Below, piece by piece: positions 39,163-48,289 of a stretch of 64,000 nucleotides of DNA. The translations under genes were made by a program, and so were the position numbers. The notes beneath the pieces were generated by a model, which worked only from the letters and a program-made list of their open reading frames with translations, was not told where the DNA came from and searched no databases. The DNA is from Opitutia bacterium (lineage in GTDB: Bacteria > Verrucomicrobiota > Verrucomicrobiia > Opitutales > Opitutaceae): the NCBI GenBank assembly GCA_947475065.1, contig CANJLB010000002.1:62001-126000 (forward strand), in the 5' to 3' direction. How positions within the stretch are numbered: position 1 is the first letter of the stretch; the number at the start of each line of letters is the position of its first letter.

Positions 39163-40733
39163 TGCAGGGGAGCAGCCTTGCTGCGCCCTTTCGGTTTGCA
39201 AGGGATACAGCCCGCCGGCATTGCCACAGGCATGAAACGCAGTTCACGTTCAACTTAAACTCCACCACCTCGATTGACAATGGCGGGATTGTCACCGGGT
39301 CGTTTCTCTACACACTGGATGGCGGCGCCGACCCGGCGAATCTCTATTTCGCCCAAAAAAGCGGCAGCGTGGTTTCCCGGGCCACGGCGGATGTGAACAC
39401 CACCGACAGCTTCACCGGTGCGGCCGGAGGCGCACAGCAGATCAGGATCAACACCACCACGACCGGCCAGACCTGGACCAACACGGGCGACATCTCCGCC
39501 CAAAAAGGCGTGCTTTTTGTCGGGGCCGACGACTACACCATTTCGGGCGGCACCTTTGGCAACAGCATCCCCGGCTCAGGCACGCAGAACACCCGGGGCA
39601 TCATCATCGCGACCTGGGGCGCGGGGACGCTGACGATCACCGCCAACGTCACCAACGGCAACGGCAACTCCCAGCTCACCAAGCAGGGTCCCGGCACATT
39701 GATTCTCACCAACGCGAACACCTACCCCAGTGCCACGAACATCAACGGCGGCGTCCTGAGCATCGCCCAGATTGGCAACGGCGGCAACAATGCCAGCGGC
39801 CTCGGCATCAGCAGCAATGCCGCCACGAACCTCAATTTGGACGGCGGCACCCTGCGCTACACCGGCGCTGCGGCCAGCACCGACCGCTTGTTCCGGCTCA
39901 ATGCCGACTCCGGGATTGATGCCTCGGGATCCGGGGCGCTCAACTGGACGAACACAGGGAGATACACGGTCAATTCAGTCGCCGGCCCCAAGACCCTGAC
40001 GCTGAAAGGCACCAATACCGGAGCCAACACCCTCGCCGGCCTCCTCTCGGATGAGAACGCGTCCACCGGCCAGACCTCGCTCCTCAAGTCGGGGAGCGGC
40101 ACATGGGTTCTGACCAATGCCAACACCTACACCGGCGGCACCACGGTCAGCGCCGGCCTGCTGCTGGCGAACAACACCACCGGCTCGGCCACCGGCACCG
40201 GCACGGTGACGGTCAGCGCTGGCACTTTGGGCGGCACCGGCACCGTCGGCACGGTGGCACTCGCCAGCGGCGGCACCCTTGCCCCTGGCAATCTCGCCGC
40301 CACCGGCACGCTCACGGTTTCCAGTCTGGCGCTTGTCGGCGGAGGCACGATCAACCTGAGCCTCATCCGCGACACCTTGGTCACCGATTTTCTTGCAGTG
40401 GTCGGAAATTTGGACATCTCGGCCCTCAGCAGCGGTTCGCAGCTGAACCTCACCCTCACCGGGCTGAGCGGCACGTTCGATGCGGAGAGCAGCCACACCT
40501 TCGGATCCGTTGTCACCTTCGCCTCGCTGACCGGAACCTTTGCCACCGACAAATTCAACCTAGACACAAGCGGCTTCGGCCAGGCCTTTGCCGGCGGCTT
40601 TGCACTGGTACAAAATGGAAATGCGCTCGATCTGCAATACAGCCCCATACCCGAGCCTTCCGCCTGCGCCGCCCTCATCGGCGCAGCAGCCTTGCTCGTC
40701 ACGATCAGCCGTCGCAAGTCATCCGCAAACTGA
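39162..40733 (+). CDS. Autotransporter-associated beta-strand repeat protein with PEP-CTERM anchor, 5' end abnormal
   Basis: Beta-helix surface protein, 523 aa. PATR-type repeats are clear (LTKQGPGTLILTNANTY, LLKSGSGTWVLTNANTYTGG and TTVSAGLLLANNTTGSATG), and the C-terminus is a PEP-CTERM exosortase signal (PEPSACAALIGAAALLVTI then RRK). The expected signal peptide is missing: the first 28 or so residues ([20 protein letters not shown]) are basic and do not resemble any exported N-terminus. The ATG overlaps the gyrA stop, an unlikely place for a surface protein. Best reading: a gene that lost its 5' part by deletion or rearrangement next to gyrA and is now read from a fortuitous start; it may be a pseudogene. 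Confidence 0.8.
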   Translation: MQGSSLAAPFRFARDTARRHCHRHETQFTFNLNSTTSIDNGGIVTGSFLYTLDGGADPANLYFAQKSGSVVSRATADVNTTDSFTGAAGGAQQIRINTTTTGQTWTNTGDISAQKGVLFVGADDYTISGGTFGNSIPGSGTQNTRGIIIATWGAGTLTITANVTNGNGNSQLTKQGPGTLILTNANTYPSATNINGGVLSIAQIGNGGNNASGLGISSNAATNLNLDGGTLRYTGAAASTDRLFRLNADSGIDASGSGALNWTNTGRYTVNSVAGPKTLTLKGTNTGANTLAGLLSDENASTGQTSLLKSGSGTWVLTNANTYTGGTTVSAGLLLANNTTGSATGTGTVTVSAGTLGGTGTVGTVALASGGTLAPGNLAATGTLTVSSLALVGGGTINLSLIRDTLVTDFLAVVGNLDISALSSGSQLNLTLTGLSGTFDAESSHTFGSVVTFASLTGTFATDKFNLDTSGFGQAFAGGFALVQNGNALDLQYSPIPEPSACAALIGAAALLVTISRRKSSAN

Positions 40734-40796
40734 GCAGGCCTGGATGGCAACCGAGGGACTGCGACACACCCGTCAGTTTTGCTCCGCGGCGGCCGC

Positions 40797-42110
40797 TCAC
40801 CGCTCACGCATCACCATCGTCCCCAGCCCGCGCATCGTCGCGTCTGTCACCGCACGGAATTTCCACGCGCCCGGCCAGTCGCGGTGCATCAGCTGGTCGA
40901 GCCGGTCAGAGCCACCCGACACCGCCACCGTGCGTTTGATCCGCGTGCCGGTCGCCTGGAGCAGAGGCAGCCGGTCCGCGCTTGCCTGCGTCAGCCCTTC
41001 GATAATCGCCGCGAGCAGGTGCGTGCGGGTTGTGGCGAGCGTCACATGGCGAAACGCCCCGGTGCGCTGCTCAATGCTCGTGCGCTCGCCCGCCATGTAG
41101 GGCTCGAAGACCACACCGCCCGCCGCCGCCCTGCCCGCCCGGCTCAGCCGCCGGAACTCCGTCTGAAATTCCTTCAGCGGCATGCCGGCAAAGAACTGGT
41201 CGCGCGCCCAATAGATGGACGATGCCATCGCCGCAATCGTGCTCACCTGCAGCCACAGCCCCTGCACGCCGAGCGCGCGCGTGAGCAGCCGCTCGTGCGG
41301 CCTGGGCCGGTGGGTGCAGAGCGCGAGCACGTCGGTGGAGCCGACGACGTTGAACAGCTGCCCGGTCTGCGCGCCGGCGAGCAGCATCCCCGCGCTGCCA
41401 TCCATGATGCCCGTCATCATCGGGGTCCCCGCGCGCAACCCGAACCGCGCAGCCGCCTCCGCCGTCACCGTGCCGCCGACGACGTCGGCCTCGACGACCT
41501 CGGGCAGCAGCGCCGCACTCACCCCGAGATTCGCGCACAGCTCCTCGCTCCAGCCCGAAAGCCCAAGTGTGTCGTAAAGCCCGGTAAACGACGCATTAGA
41601 CGGGTCGGTCACACGTGCACCCGTGAGCTGCCGGTGGAGAAACGTGTTGAGATGGCCGACCAGGTCCGCGCGTTTCAGCCGCGCCGGCTGGTTCGCCCTG
41701 AACCAGGCCCAGGTTGTCGAACTGATGCCGCCGGGAAACGGCCGGTTGCCGCAGATGGCAAGATGCTTTGCCTTGCCCATGCGGCGCTCAAGCTCAATGG
41801 CGAGCGCCACACTGCGCCGGTCCTGATGCGTCACGATGGGGGTGAGCGCGCGGCCCTGCCGGTCCATCGCGATCCATGCCGGGGCCATCGTCGCCAAGGC
41901 GATGGCATCCACCTGCCGCGCGCGCGCACCGAGCCCCGCGATGGCGGTCTGCATCGCCTGGAGCAACTCGTCCGGCGCGACCTCGACCCTGGCCCCCACG
42001 CAGTGAGAGCGGAAAAACGCGCGCGGAGACTCCGCGATGACCTTGGGGCCGCGCAGAATTCCGGCGATGACTGAGGAGGAACCGATATCCAGACCGAGCG
42101 TAGTGGGCAT
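40797..42110 (-). CDS. FGGY-family carbohydrate kinase
   Basis: Sugar kinase of the actin/hexokinase fold, 437 aa from ATG 42110. Phosphate-1 motif LGLDIGSSSVIAGIL at the N-terminus, middle motif with catalytic Asp in GIMDGSAGMLLAGA, FEPYMAGERTSIEQR and C-terminal adenosine motif VAVSGGSDRLDQL. Substrate cannot be named; sequence style is closer to sedoheptulokinase/xylulokinase-like members than to GlpK. Start chosen where the fold begins; the open frame extends to 42176. Downstream (minus) end faces the PEP-CTERM gene convergently. Confidence 0.88.
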   Translation of the reverse strand: MPTTLGLDIGSSSVIAGILRGPKVIAESPRAFFRSHCVGARVEVAPDELLQAMQTAIAGLGARARQVDAIALATMAPAWIAMDRQGRALTPIVTHQDRRSVALAIELERRMGKAKHLAICGNRPFPGGISSTTWAWFRANQPARLKRADLVGHLNTFLHRQLTGARVTDPSNASFTGLYDTLGLSGWSEELCANLGVSAALLPEVVEADVVGGTVTAEAAARFGLRAGTPMMTGIMDGSAGMLLAGAQTGQLFNVVGSTDVLALCTHRPRPHERLLTRALGVQGLWLQVSTIAAMASSIYWARDQFFAGMPLKEFQTEFRRLSRAGRAAAGGVVFEPYMAGERTSIEQRTGAFRHVTLATTRTHLLAAIIEGLTQASADRLPLLQATGTRIKRTVAVSGGSDRLDQLMHRDWPGAWKFRAVTDATMRGLGTMVMRER

Positions 42111-42258
42111 GACATTAACACCCTGCGGGCCGCCCTCGCCCCTGGCAACGCCTCTTTCGCGCCGGCGTGGCACCAATTTTCAACCGTGACGCGACCTTCT
42201 CGTCACGATTTCCCAGCCTCGAATCGCAATGAGGGCGTGGGGCTCCAGCGAGAAGCGG

Positions 42259-42279
42259 CCTGGGGCAAGCCGCTCCACT
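42259..42279. repeat. REP-like hairpin AGCGGC...GCCGCT
   Basis: A short palindrome with arms AGCGGC and GCCGCT around CTGGGGCAA, between the FGGY kinase start and the end of the dCTPase-like gene. It resembles other extragenic palindromes of this window that contain GGGCA/TGCCC cores. No T-run follows. Confidence 0.5.
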
Positions 42280-42288
42280 TTGCGCCGC

Positions 42289-42663
42289 CTACAGCTCGGT
42301 GTATTTCTCCGCCCGGCCGCGCGCCTTTTCCACGGGGTATTTTTTCGCATTGGCAGCCATCTTCGCCTCAATGGCGGCGGCCACGTCGAGACCGGTCACG
42401 TTGGCGAACTCCAGCGCGTAAATCACCACGTCGGCCAGCTCCTCGGAAATTTTCTGGCGTTTCGTCGTGTCCGTCACGACGGCGCGCGACGCCTCGGGCG
42501 TGGCCCACAGAAAATGCTCCATCAGCTCGGCCGCCTCAGCCGCGAGCGCCATGCTCAGGTTTTTCGGGGCGTGAAACTGCTCCCAGTCGCGCTCGCGGGC
42601 AAAGGCGAGCACGCGGGCCTTGAGTTCGGCGATCGTCGTGAAGGAGTCGGTGAGGGCGGCCAT
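42289..42663 (-). CDS. MazG-like nucleotide pyrophosphohydrolase (dCTPase/RS21-C6 type)
   Basis: All-alpha NTP pyrophosphohydrolase, 124 aa, cleaving nucleoside triphosphates to monophosphate and pyrophosphate; the dCTPase-like subgroup favours modified dCTP. Acidic magnesium-binding residues are in SMALAAEAAELMEHFLW (ExxE) and ISEELADVVIYALEFA (ExxD). It follows the family start IAELKARVLAFARERDWEQF and has the usual length. First of a run of minus-strand genes with no common theme; a house-cleaning role is inferred. Confidence 0.9.
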   Translation of the reverse strand: MAALTDSFTTIAELKARVLAFARERDWEQFHAPKNLSMALAAEAAELMEHFLWATPEASRAVVTDTTKRQKISEELADVVIYALEFANVTGLDVAAAIEAKMAANAKKYPVEKARGRAEKYTEL

Positions 42664-42759
42664 GATGCCGGCAGCGTGGCGAAACTTGTCGGCGCCGCAA
42701 AAATAATCTCGCCCACCATCAGCCAGGCCGTGCCCTGCCCGTCACCAGCCCACCCGCGC

Positions 42760-43629
42760 TCACTTCTCCGGCACGAGCCAGCGCAGTGCGGCGCCGCCGC
42801 CCGGCGACTGCGCCAGCACGCCCGCCAGCCATTGCGCCAGCGGCTCCGCCTCCCGCTCAAACTGCCACGGCGGGTTCAGGATGACCAATCCGCAGCCCTT
42901 CAGCTTGGGCGCGATGGGAGCAACGACCATCTCCACGGCCAGCGTCGGCGGCAGTGACAGCGTGCGCAACCGGGCAAAAAATTCCTCGATCCGCGCCCGT
43001 TCTGTCAGCGGATACCACACCACAAACGTCCCGCCCGGCAAACGGCGCAGACCGTCGTCCAGGGCAGTGGCAATCCGGACAAATTCGTCCGGCGCCTCGA
43101 ACGGCGGGTCCATGAGCACAAGCGCGCGCCGCTCCGGCGGCGGCAGCATCGCGCGCACCGCGGTGTAGCCGTCGAGCTTTTGCACCGTCGTGCGCGGGGA
43201 AAACTGAAATTCGCCCTGCAACATCACGCACTCGTCGGCCTGCAGCTCGCACAGCGCCAGCCGGTCGTGCGGACGCGCCAGCGCGCGCAGCAGCCACGGC
43301 GAGCCTGGGTAAAATCGTGCGGTGGGCGCGCCGGCGGCGTTACCTTGCTGCCGGTCGAAGTCACGCACCAGCGCGGCATACTCCACCAGCTCCGGGGGCA
43401 GGTCCCCACGCAGCCACAGCCGCCCGATGCCGTCCGGCCATTCGGGGGCACGCGCCAGCGAGTCGCCATGCGCCGCCGCCGCGAGGTCGTAACGCCCGCG
43501 TCCGGCATGGGTGTCCAGCAGCAGCAGGCCCGCCGGCTTGCGCTGGAGCGAGCGCACAAGCCGCACCAGCGCCGCATGCTTGAACACGTCGGCGAAGTTG
43601 CCCGCGTGAAAATGATGCCGGTAATTCAC
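42760..43629 (-). CDS. rlmJ: 23S rRNA (adenine2030-N6)-methyltransferase
   Basis: SAM-dependent methyltransferase acting on 23S rRNA, 289 aa. MNYRHHFHAGNFADVFKHAA is the RlmJ signature, followed by LLLDTHAGRGRYDL (SAM site) and catalytic ALVLMDPPFEAPDEF. The C-terminal NPPW-type segment (VILNPPWQFE) is conserved. It lies 12 bases downstream of the YhcH-like gene on the same strand. Confidence 0.95.
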   Translation of the reverse strand: MNYRHHFHAGNFADVFKHAALVRLVRSLQRKPAGLLLLDTHAGRGRYDLAAAAHGDSLARAPEWPDGIGRLWLRGDLPPELVEYAALVRDFDRQQGNAAGAPTARFYPGSPWLLRALARPHDRLALCELQADECVMLQGEFQFSPRTTVQKLDGYTAVRAMLPPPERRALVLMDPPFEAPDEFVRIATALDDGLRRLPGGTFVVWYPLTERARIEEFFARLRTLSLPPTLAVEMVVAPIAPKLKGCGLVILNPPWQFEREAEPLAQWLAGVLAQSPGGGAALRWLVPEK

Positions 43630-43641
43630 GCGCCCATCGTC

Positions 43642-44157
43642 CTACGCCGGCGCGGCGGAGGACCCGACCGGCACCTTGACCACCGTTTTGCGCACGAGCG
43701 ACGGCGCACCGCCGATGGCGAGCGAGCCCATGTGCGCGTCGGCCGGGAAATAGATGGCGACGTTGCCGGCACCGAGCCGCAGCACGCTGCCCTCTTCAAA
43801 TGGCGCGTAAAAGACCACATCCTGCCCTGGCGTTCGATCTTCCACCACGGTCAGCCGCGCCCGGTCGGCGGTCTCCATGTGCTCCGCACCGACGATGACC
43901 GCCTGCACGTCAATATGGGCGACATGCGTCTCCCAACGGCCCTCGGCGCGCGGCTTGGTGAGATAAACCTGCTCCAGCGCAAACACTCCGCCACCCAGCT
44001 CGACCCGCGCATTGTGGCCGGCAGCCGCAGCCAGCAGCCGTGCGCGCGGAGCGGAGCCGTCGCGATAACATTCGCCGACGTAGTCCAGCGCAACGCGCAG
44101 CGCCGGCGAGGTGGCAAGCTGCGCGCGCAGCGATGATAGAGGACCAAAGAGAGCCAT
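43642..44157 (-). CDS. YhcH/YjgK/YiaL (DUF386) family protein
   Basis: Cupin-like protein, 171 aa, of the family related to the beta subunit of evolved beta-galactosidase. Landmarks are WETHVAHIDVQAVIVGAEHM and FAPFEEGSVLRLGAGN-like sequence (FYAPFEEGSVLRLGAGNVAI), then YFPADAHMGSLAIGG with metal-binding His and acidic residues. Members are linked to sialic acid or other sugar-derivative breakdown and probably bind a metal; specific activity is not established here. It is close to rlmJ and may be cotranscribed. Confidence 0.85.
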   Translation of the reverse strand: MALFGPLSSLRAQLATSPALRVALDYVGECYRDGSAPRARLLAAAAGHNARVELGGGVFALEQVYLTKPRAEGRWETHVAHIDVQAVIVGAEHMETADRARLTVVEDRTPGQDVVFYAPFEEGSVLRLGAGNVAIYFPADAHMGSLAIGGAPSLVRKTVVKVPVGSSAAPA

Positions 44158-44215
44158 GGGCCGACTTCACCGCGCGGGCCGACCGCTGGCAAGCGCCATG
44201 TCGCACGGCAACCGT

Positions 44216-45289
44216 TCAGAAACCGAAAAGCTGCTGGAGCACCGTCTGCAAATCCTTGCCCGGCACGGCGCGGCCGGCACGTTGCACGACGAGCGTCCTG
44301 CCGTGCTCCGCCGCCAGCACGGCGGCGTCCGTCTCCACGATCCGCGCCTCGTTCGGCGCGTAGCCGATCACATCGGCGGCGCCGAGCGGCGTCCAGCGGA
44401 AGGGCAGGCCAGTCGCGTTGCAGGCGATGTCCCAGCCGGCAGGCGGACCAAAGGCGGGCGCGGGCAGGCCGCCGTCCGGCGCCGGCACGACGAGCGACGG
44501 GTAGCGCCGGATGAAATCGGGGTTCTGCCGCGCGGCGACGCGCACCCGCAGGGCGGGCTTCATCTGCGCGAAGTAGCCGGCAAAATTATTGACCGAATGG
44601 GCGCGAAACCGGTCGAGGAAGTCCAGCGGGTCGAAGCCCATCAGGTTGTAGCCGTTCCAAAGACCATGCTCGTTGGGGCTGCCATATTTCTGCCGCCCGT
44701 ACCAACGCTGGAAATCGTCGGTCACGCGCAGGCCCATCTCGAAGTGAAGGTGCGCGCGCTCCTTCGGGATGCCGCTGCCGCCCTCGCTGCGACCCATCAT
44801 GGCGATAAACTGCCCGCGCGCCACGGCCACCCCGGGCACGACGCCCGGCGCGATGGAGCGCAAATGGGCATACAGGGTGTAGATGGCCGGCTCGGTGCCG
44901 GGATGCTCGAGCACCACATAGCGGCCGTAATTGCTGTCGCCCGGCCGGTCACTGACGTAACTCACGATGCCGGCCAGGACGGAAAAAATTTTGTCGGCGG
45001 GCTCGCCCCCCTTGTCGCGCGCAACCGGCTTGAGGTCGATGCCCTCGTGAAACCGCTCCCCATTGTCGCGCACGCCGCCGAAGCCGCCCGACGCGGGATC
45101 GCCCGACGCAGTCGCCTGCAAAAACTCCGCGCGTGGCCGGCCTTCGATGAACGCGGGATTCGGCGTGGGCCAGACGATCTCGAGCCGCGCTCCGGTCGCC
45201 GCGGCAGAGGCCGTCGGATTCACGCCCAGCCAGCAGACTGCGGCCAGCCCGAACCGTAGGGCCACGTTTGCGCGCATCTTTCCGATCAC
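44216..45289 (-). CDS. M23 family (LytM-type) metallopeptidase
   Basis: Exported peptidase, 357 aa, with N-terminal signal (LRFGLAAVCWLGVNPTASAA). The peptidase core has FHEGIDLKPV (zinc His and Asp), IYTLYAHLRSI and ERAHLHFEMGL (second HxH), so the zinc site appears complete and murein endopeptidase activity is possible. The C-terminal 120 residues form a separate domain with the pattern WDIACNATGLPFRWTPLG. Its ATG overlaps the stop of the upstream lipoprotein gene (ATGA), which indicates translational coupling and a joint envelope role. Confidence 0.92.
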   Translation of the reverse strand: MIGKMRANVALRFGLAAVCWLGVNPTASAAATGARLEIVWPTPNPAFIEGRPRAEFLQATASGDPASGGFGGVRDNGERFHEGIDLKPVARDKGGEPADKIFSVLAGIVSYVSDRPGDSNYGRYVVLEHPGTEPAIYTLYAHLRSIAPGVVPGVAVARGQFIAMMGRSEGGSGIPKERAHLHFEMGLRVTDDFQRWYGRQKYGSPNEHGLWNGYNLMGFDPLDFLDRFRAHSVNNFAGYFAQMKPALRVRVAARQNPDFIRRYPSLVVPAPDGGLPAPAFGPPAGWDIACNATGLPFRWTPLGAADVIGYAPNEARIVETDAAVLAAEHGRTLVVQRAGRAVPGKDLQTVLQQLFGF

Positions 45290-45909
45290 CGCTGGGCGAG
45301 TTGCCGCTGGATTTCACCGCTGACGTAGTTGATGCCGTTGGCGATGTCCACGATCTGCTTCTCCTCAAGGAGCCTGGTTTTCTGTTTCCTGAGCGCGTCA
45401 ATGCGCTCCTCCGTCAGCCCCTTTGTTTCCTCCTGACTGAGCACCACCGGAGCAGCCGGCATCTCGGGGAAAACTGCCAGCACGCCATTACTAATCGGAG
45501 TTTCAATCTTGTAGGTGGCAAAAGCCACCCCATTGAGGGTCATGACCAGACGATAGCCTTGATGCGAGGCAGTCATCTGTGAGAACGCCCGGATCGCGGA
45601 CTCGCCCGCCAAATGAAAGACCATATAACAGCCCTCGGGGTCTTTCCGGCCCACCGTGACCCCCGCGATGTCCCCGCCGTCCCGATTCAACACCGGGCGG
45701 TTGGCATCAATGGGGACACGCATTCCGCTGACCGGCAGCGGGCTGGCGGTGGTAGGATCTCCGCCACGCACCTCGAGAAAAAACTGGGCCATGATCGGCG
45801 TGACTCCCGGGGGCGGCGGGGTAACGGAGGAAGTGACGGAGTTGCAGCCGGCGGCAAGCAACCAGAGCACGCCACACAGCAGCGGCAGGAGGCGGGAGAT
45901 TTTTTGCAT
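45286..45909 (-). CDS. Predicted lipoprotein with C-terminal coiled coil
   Basis: A 207-aa lipoprotein of unknown family. Signal peptide with lipobox LWLLAAGCNS, then a Pro-rich linker (VTPPPPGVTP), a beta-rich middle part (MAQFFLEVRGGD to VLAVFPEMP) and a charged helical C-terminus beginning EETKGLTEERIDALRKQK. The beta part resembles pre-protein-secretion or SecDF-P1-like folds only loosely; I do not assign it. Start at 45909 (MQKISRLL); 45927 is an alternative. Coupled by ATGA overlap to the downstream M23 peptidase, so the pair may act together in the envelope. Confidence 0.82.
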   Translation of the reverse strand: MQKISRLLPLLCGVLWLLAAGCNSVTSSVTPPPPGVTPIMAQFFLEVRGGDPTTASPLPVSGMRVPIDANRPVLNRDGGDIAGVTVGRKDPEGCYMVFHLAGESAIRAFSQMTASHQGYRLVMTLNGVAFATYKIETPISNGVLAVFPEMPAAPVVLSQEETKGLTEERIDALRKQKTRLLEEKQIVDIANGINYVSGEIQRQLAQR

Positions 45910-45980
45910 GGGGAAGGTTGAGGGCATGGGGCTGAGTTTCCGCAGGCCGGAGCGAAAGGCAAGACCGTCCTTGGCGTAGC

Positions 45981-47201
45981 TCACCCGACCGCGTTCGCGC
46001 CAAACGCGCCCAGCAGCTCCGTCCCCACGGCGTCGGCCAGCAGACGACCGCGCGGTGTGAGGCAGAGCATGTCGTCGTCGCGTTTCGCCAGTCCGCCGTC
46101 CACCAACCGGGCGATGGTGGCGGCCACATCCGTCCAGGGTGCGGCCGGGAAGAGCACACGCAGGGCGGCCAGATCCACGCCCGCGTTCATCCGCAGGCCG
46201 AAAATCAGCGCATCCTCCGCGAGCAGCGCGGGTGTGAGCATGACGCGGTCCTCGGTCGCCCGTTCACCGCGCGCAACATGCGCGAGCCATCGGCCAAGGT
46301 CGGCGATGTTCGCGCCGCGGAAGCCGGCGTGCTGCGAGGCCGCCGATGGGCCGAGCCCGATCCACTCGTGCATGCGCCAGGTGTTGAGGTTGTGGCGGCA
46401 AGCGTGGCCGGGACGCGCGAAGTTGGAGACCTCGTATTGCGCGTAGCCTGCAGCCGCGAGCCGCGCCCACGTCATCTCGTAGAGGCGCGCCTCGTGTTCG
46501 GGGTCGAGCTTCACGCGGCCTTGGGAAAGCTTCACCCAGAGCTTCGTGTCCTCTTCAAAGGTCAGGCAATAGGTCGAGAGATGGTCGGGCGCGAGCGCGA
46601 GCGCCGCGCCCAGATCGGCCAGCCATGCCGCCTCGTCCTGACCGGGCAGGGCAAACATGAGGTCGAGGTTGACGCTCGCGAAGCCCGCCGCGCGCACGAG
46701 CCCGTAGGCACGGAAAACCTGTTCCCGCGTGTGCAGCCGCCCGAGCGCGTCAAGCAGTCCCGGCTGAAAACTCTGCACGCCCAGCGACACGCGCGTCACG
46801 CCCAGCTCGCGCAGCACCTCCAGCCGCGCGGCCGTGACCGACGCCGGCGCGAGCTCGACTGTCCACTCCTCCGGTTCACCGCCAAGCCGCGCGCGCACCG
46901 TGGTGCCGAGCCGCAGCAGATCGACCGGCGCGAGCAGCCCCGGGGTGCCGCCGCCCCAGAACACCGTGTTCACCGGCCGCGTCCACTCCACCAGCGCCGC
47001 CTCGGCGGCGATACCCTCGAGGTAGTGCCCCACGCCGTCCGCCGTCGGCACCGTCTGGTAAAAGGCGCAGAAATCACAGGTCGCCGCACAGAACGGCACA
47101 TGCACATAGAGGCCCAGCGGGCCGTCGGGCGAACGCGGGGACCCGGGGGCTGCCACCTGCGTGCAGCCCGGCGGCATGGCGGTCATTTCGCCCATTGCCA
47201 A
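45981..47201 (-). CDS. hemW: HemW-like radical SAM protein
   Basis: Radical SAM protein of the HemN/HemW group, 406 aa. The cluster motif CAATCDFCAF (C-x3-C-x2-C) follows LYVHVPF; TVFWGGGTPGLL binds SAM; LGVQSFQPGLLDALGRLH and GFASVNLDLMFALPGQ are typical; the C-terminal HemN_C domain ends with LTPRGRLLADAVG. HemW proteins are thought to be haem chaperones rather than true coproporphyrinogen dehydrogenases. Ends close to the lipoprotein gene, with 71 bases between. Confidence 0.92.
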   Translation of the reverse strand: MAMGEMTAMPPGCTQVAAPGSPRSPDGPLGLYVHVPFCAATCDFCAFYQTVPTADGVGHYLEGIAAEAALVEWTRPVNTVFWGGGTPGLLAPVDLLRLGTTVRARLGGEPEEWTVELAPASVTAARLEVLRELGVTRVSLGVQSFQPGLLDALGRLHTREQVFRAYGLVRAAGFASVNLDLMFALPGQDEAAWLADLGAALALAPDHLSTYCLTFEEDTKLWVKLSQGRVKLDPEHEARLYEMTWARLAAAGYAQYEVSNFARPGHACRHNLNTWRMHEWIGLGPSAASQHAGFRGANIADLGRWLAHVARGERATEDRVMLTPALLAEDALIFGLRMNAGVDLAALRVLFPAAPWTDVAATIARLVDGGLAKRDDDMLCLTPRGRLLADAVGTELLGAFGANAVG

Positions 47202-47251
47202 GCGGCAGGGTTTCTGTTGCGGTGATAGCGGATTTTATTTTCCACGCCTCC

Positions 47252-48175
47252 ATGCAAAACACCCGCTTCTCCCACGCGAGCCGAATCCTCCGCGCCGCCT
47301 CCGCCATCCTCGGCCTGTCCCTCCTCGTCGGCTGCACCACGCCCGTCCTCACCACGCTCACGCCGGACCTGCTGCCGGAAAATCCGTCGCAGCTCTACAC
47401 GCTCTCGGTGCGCTTCGCGCCACACGCCGCCATTGTCGTGCCGGGCAGCGTCAGCATCCAGATTGTCATTGACGGCCAGCCTCACCCGATGACGAAGAGC
47501 CCGGCCGGCACGGACATCTACACCTACGACCATCGGGCCGCAGCCGGGCAGGCCGAGCTCTCCTACTACATTCTCGCCACCTACAGCTCACGCGACCAGC
47601 GGGGCGCCGTGATGAAGCGTGACGAATACACCACGCTCCAACACGCCAAAATTTCCGGCCGCTATGTGTTCTCGCTCGAGACCGGCCGCGGCCCGGTGGG
47701 TGCGCGTATCGGCATCCTGGGACGCGGCTTCACCCCGCAGGACCAAATTTCGCTCGATAACGCACCCGCCCGCACCATTCCCGAGTCGTCTACGGCCCTA
47801 GGCTTCTATGTCCCTGCCGTCCCCGCCAGCCGCAGCTATCAGGTGAAGATCACCAACGCCACCGGCACCACCGTCGCCGGCACTTTCACCGTGGACACAT
47901 CCAACGTCACCATCACTCCCGCCGCGCTCGACCTCCGCGTCGGCGAAACCCAAACGCTTACCTTCATCCATTCCGTGGTCGCTACCGCCGCCGGCACCCT
48001 CATCGATGTGATGACCGACGTGCCCGACAGCGTCATCATGCCCGAGGTCATAGTCCCCGCCGGCTCCGACAGCGTTCGCGTACAGGTGCGCGGCCGCGCG
48101 CCCGGCACCGGCAGCCTCTTTCTCAAAGGCTATGGGACCGGCGAAATCGCCATACCGATCCGCGTGACGCCGTGA
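47252..48175 (+). CDS. Predicted lipoprotein with Ig-like domains
   Basis: A 307-aa lipoprotein from ATG 47252 (MQNTRFSHASRILR) with signal ending in LLVGCTTP. The mature part is beta-rich, with an IPT/TIG-like segment (ARIGILGRGFTPQDQISLDN to YQVKITNATGTTVAG) and a C-terminal Ig-like domain (LDLRVGETQTLTF to LFLKGYGTGEIAIPI). It probably sits on the periplasmic face of the outer membrane. No enzyme motif is visible. Divergent from the HemW-like gene across 50 bases. Confidence 0.82.
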   Translation: MQNTRFSHASRILRAASAILGLSLLVGCTTPVLTTLTPDLLPENPSQLYTLSVRFAPHAAIVVPGSVSIQIVIDGQPHPMTKSPAGTDIYTYDHRAAAGQAELSYYILATYSSRDQRGAVMKRDEYTTLQHAKISGRYVFSLETGRGPVGARIGILGRGFTPQDQISLDNAPARTIPESSTALGFYVPAVPASRSYQVKITNATGTTVAGTFTVDTSNVTITPAALDLRVGETQTLTFIHSVVATAAGTLIDVMTDVPDSVIMPEVIVPAGSDSVRVQVRGRAPGTGSLFLKGYGTGEIAIPIRVTP

Positions 48176-48289
48176 GCGAGGATGTCACCGCGGCTGGCTG
48201 ATTCTGCTGCGCTTGTACGCACAACCTGAGCACGCAATCGCTGCGCCAGCAACGGCCAGCGTGGAAAAAACTGCCGCTGGGTGCAGAAA

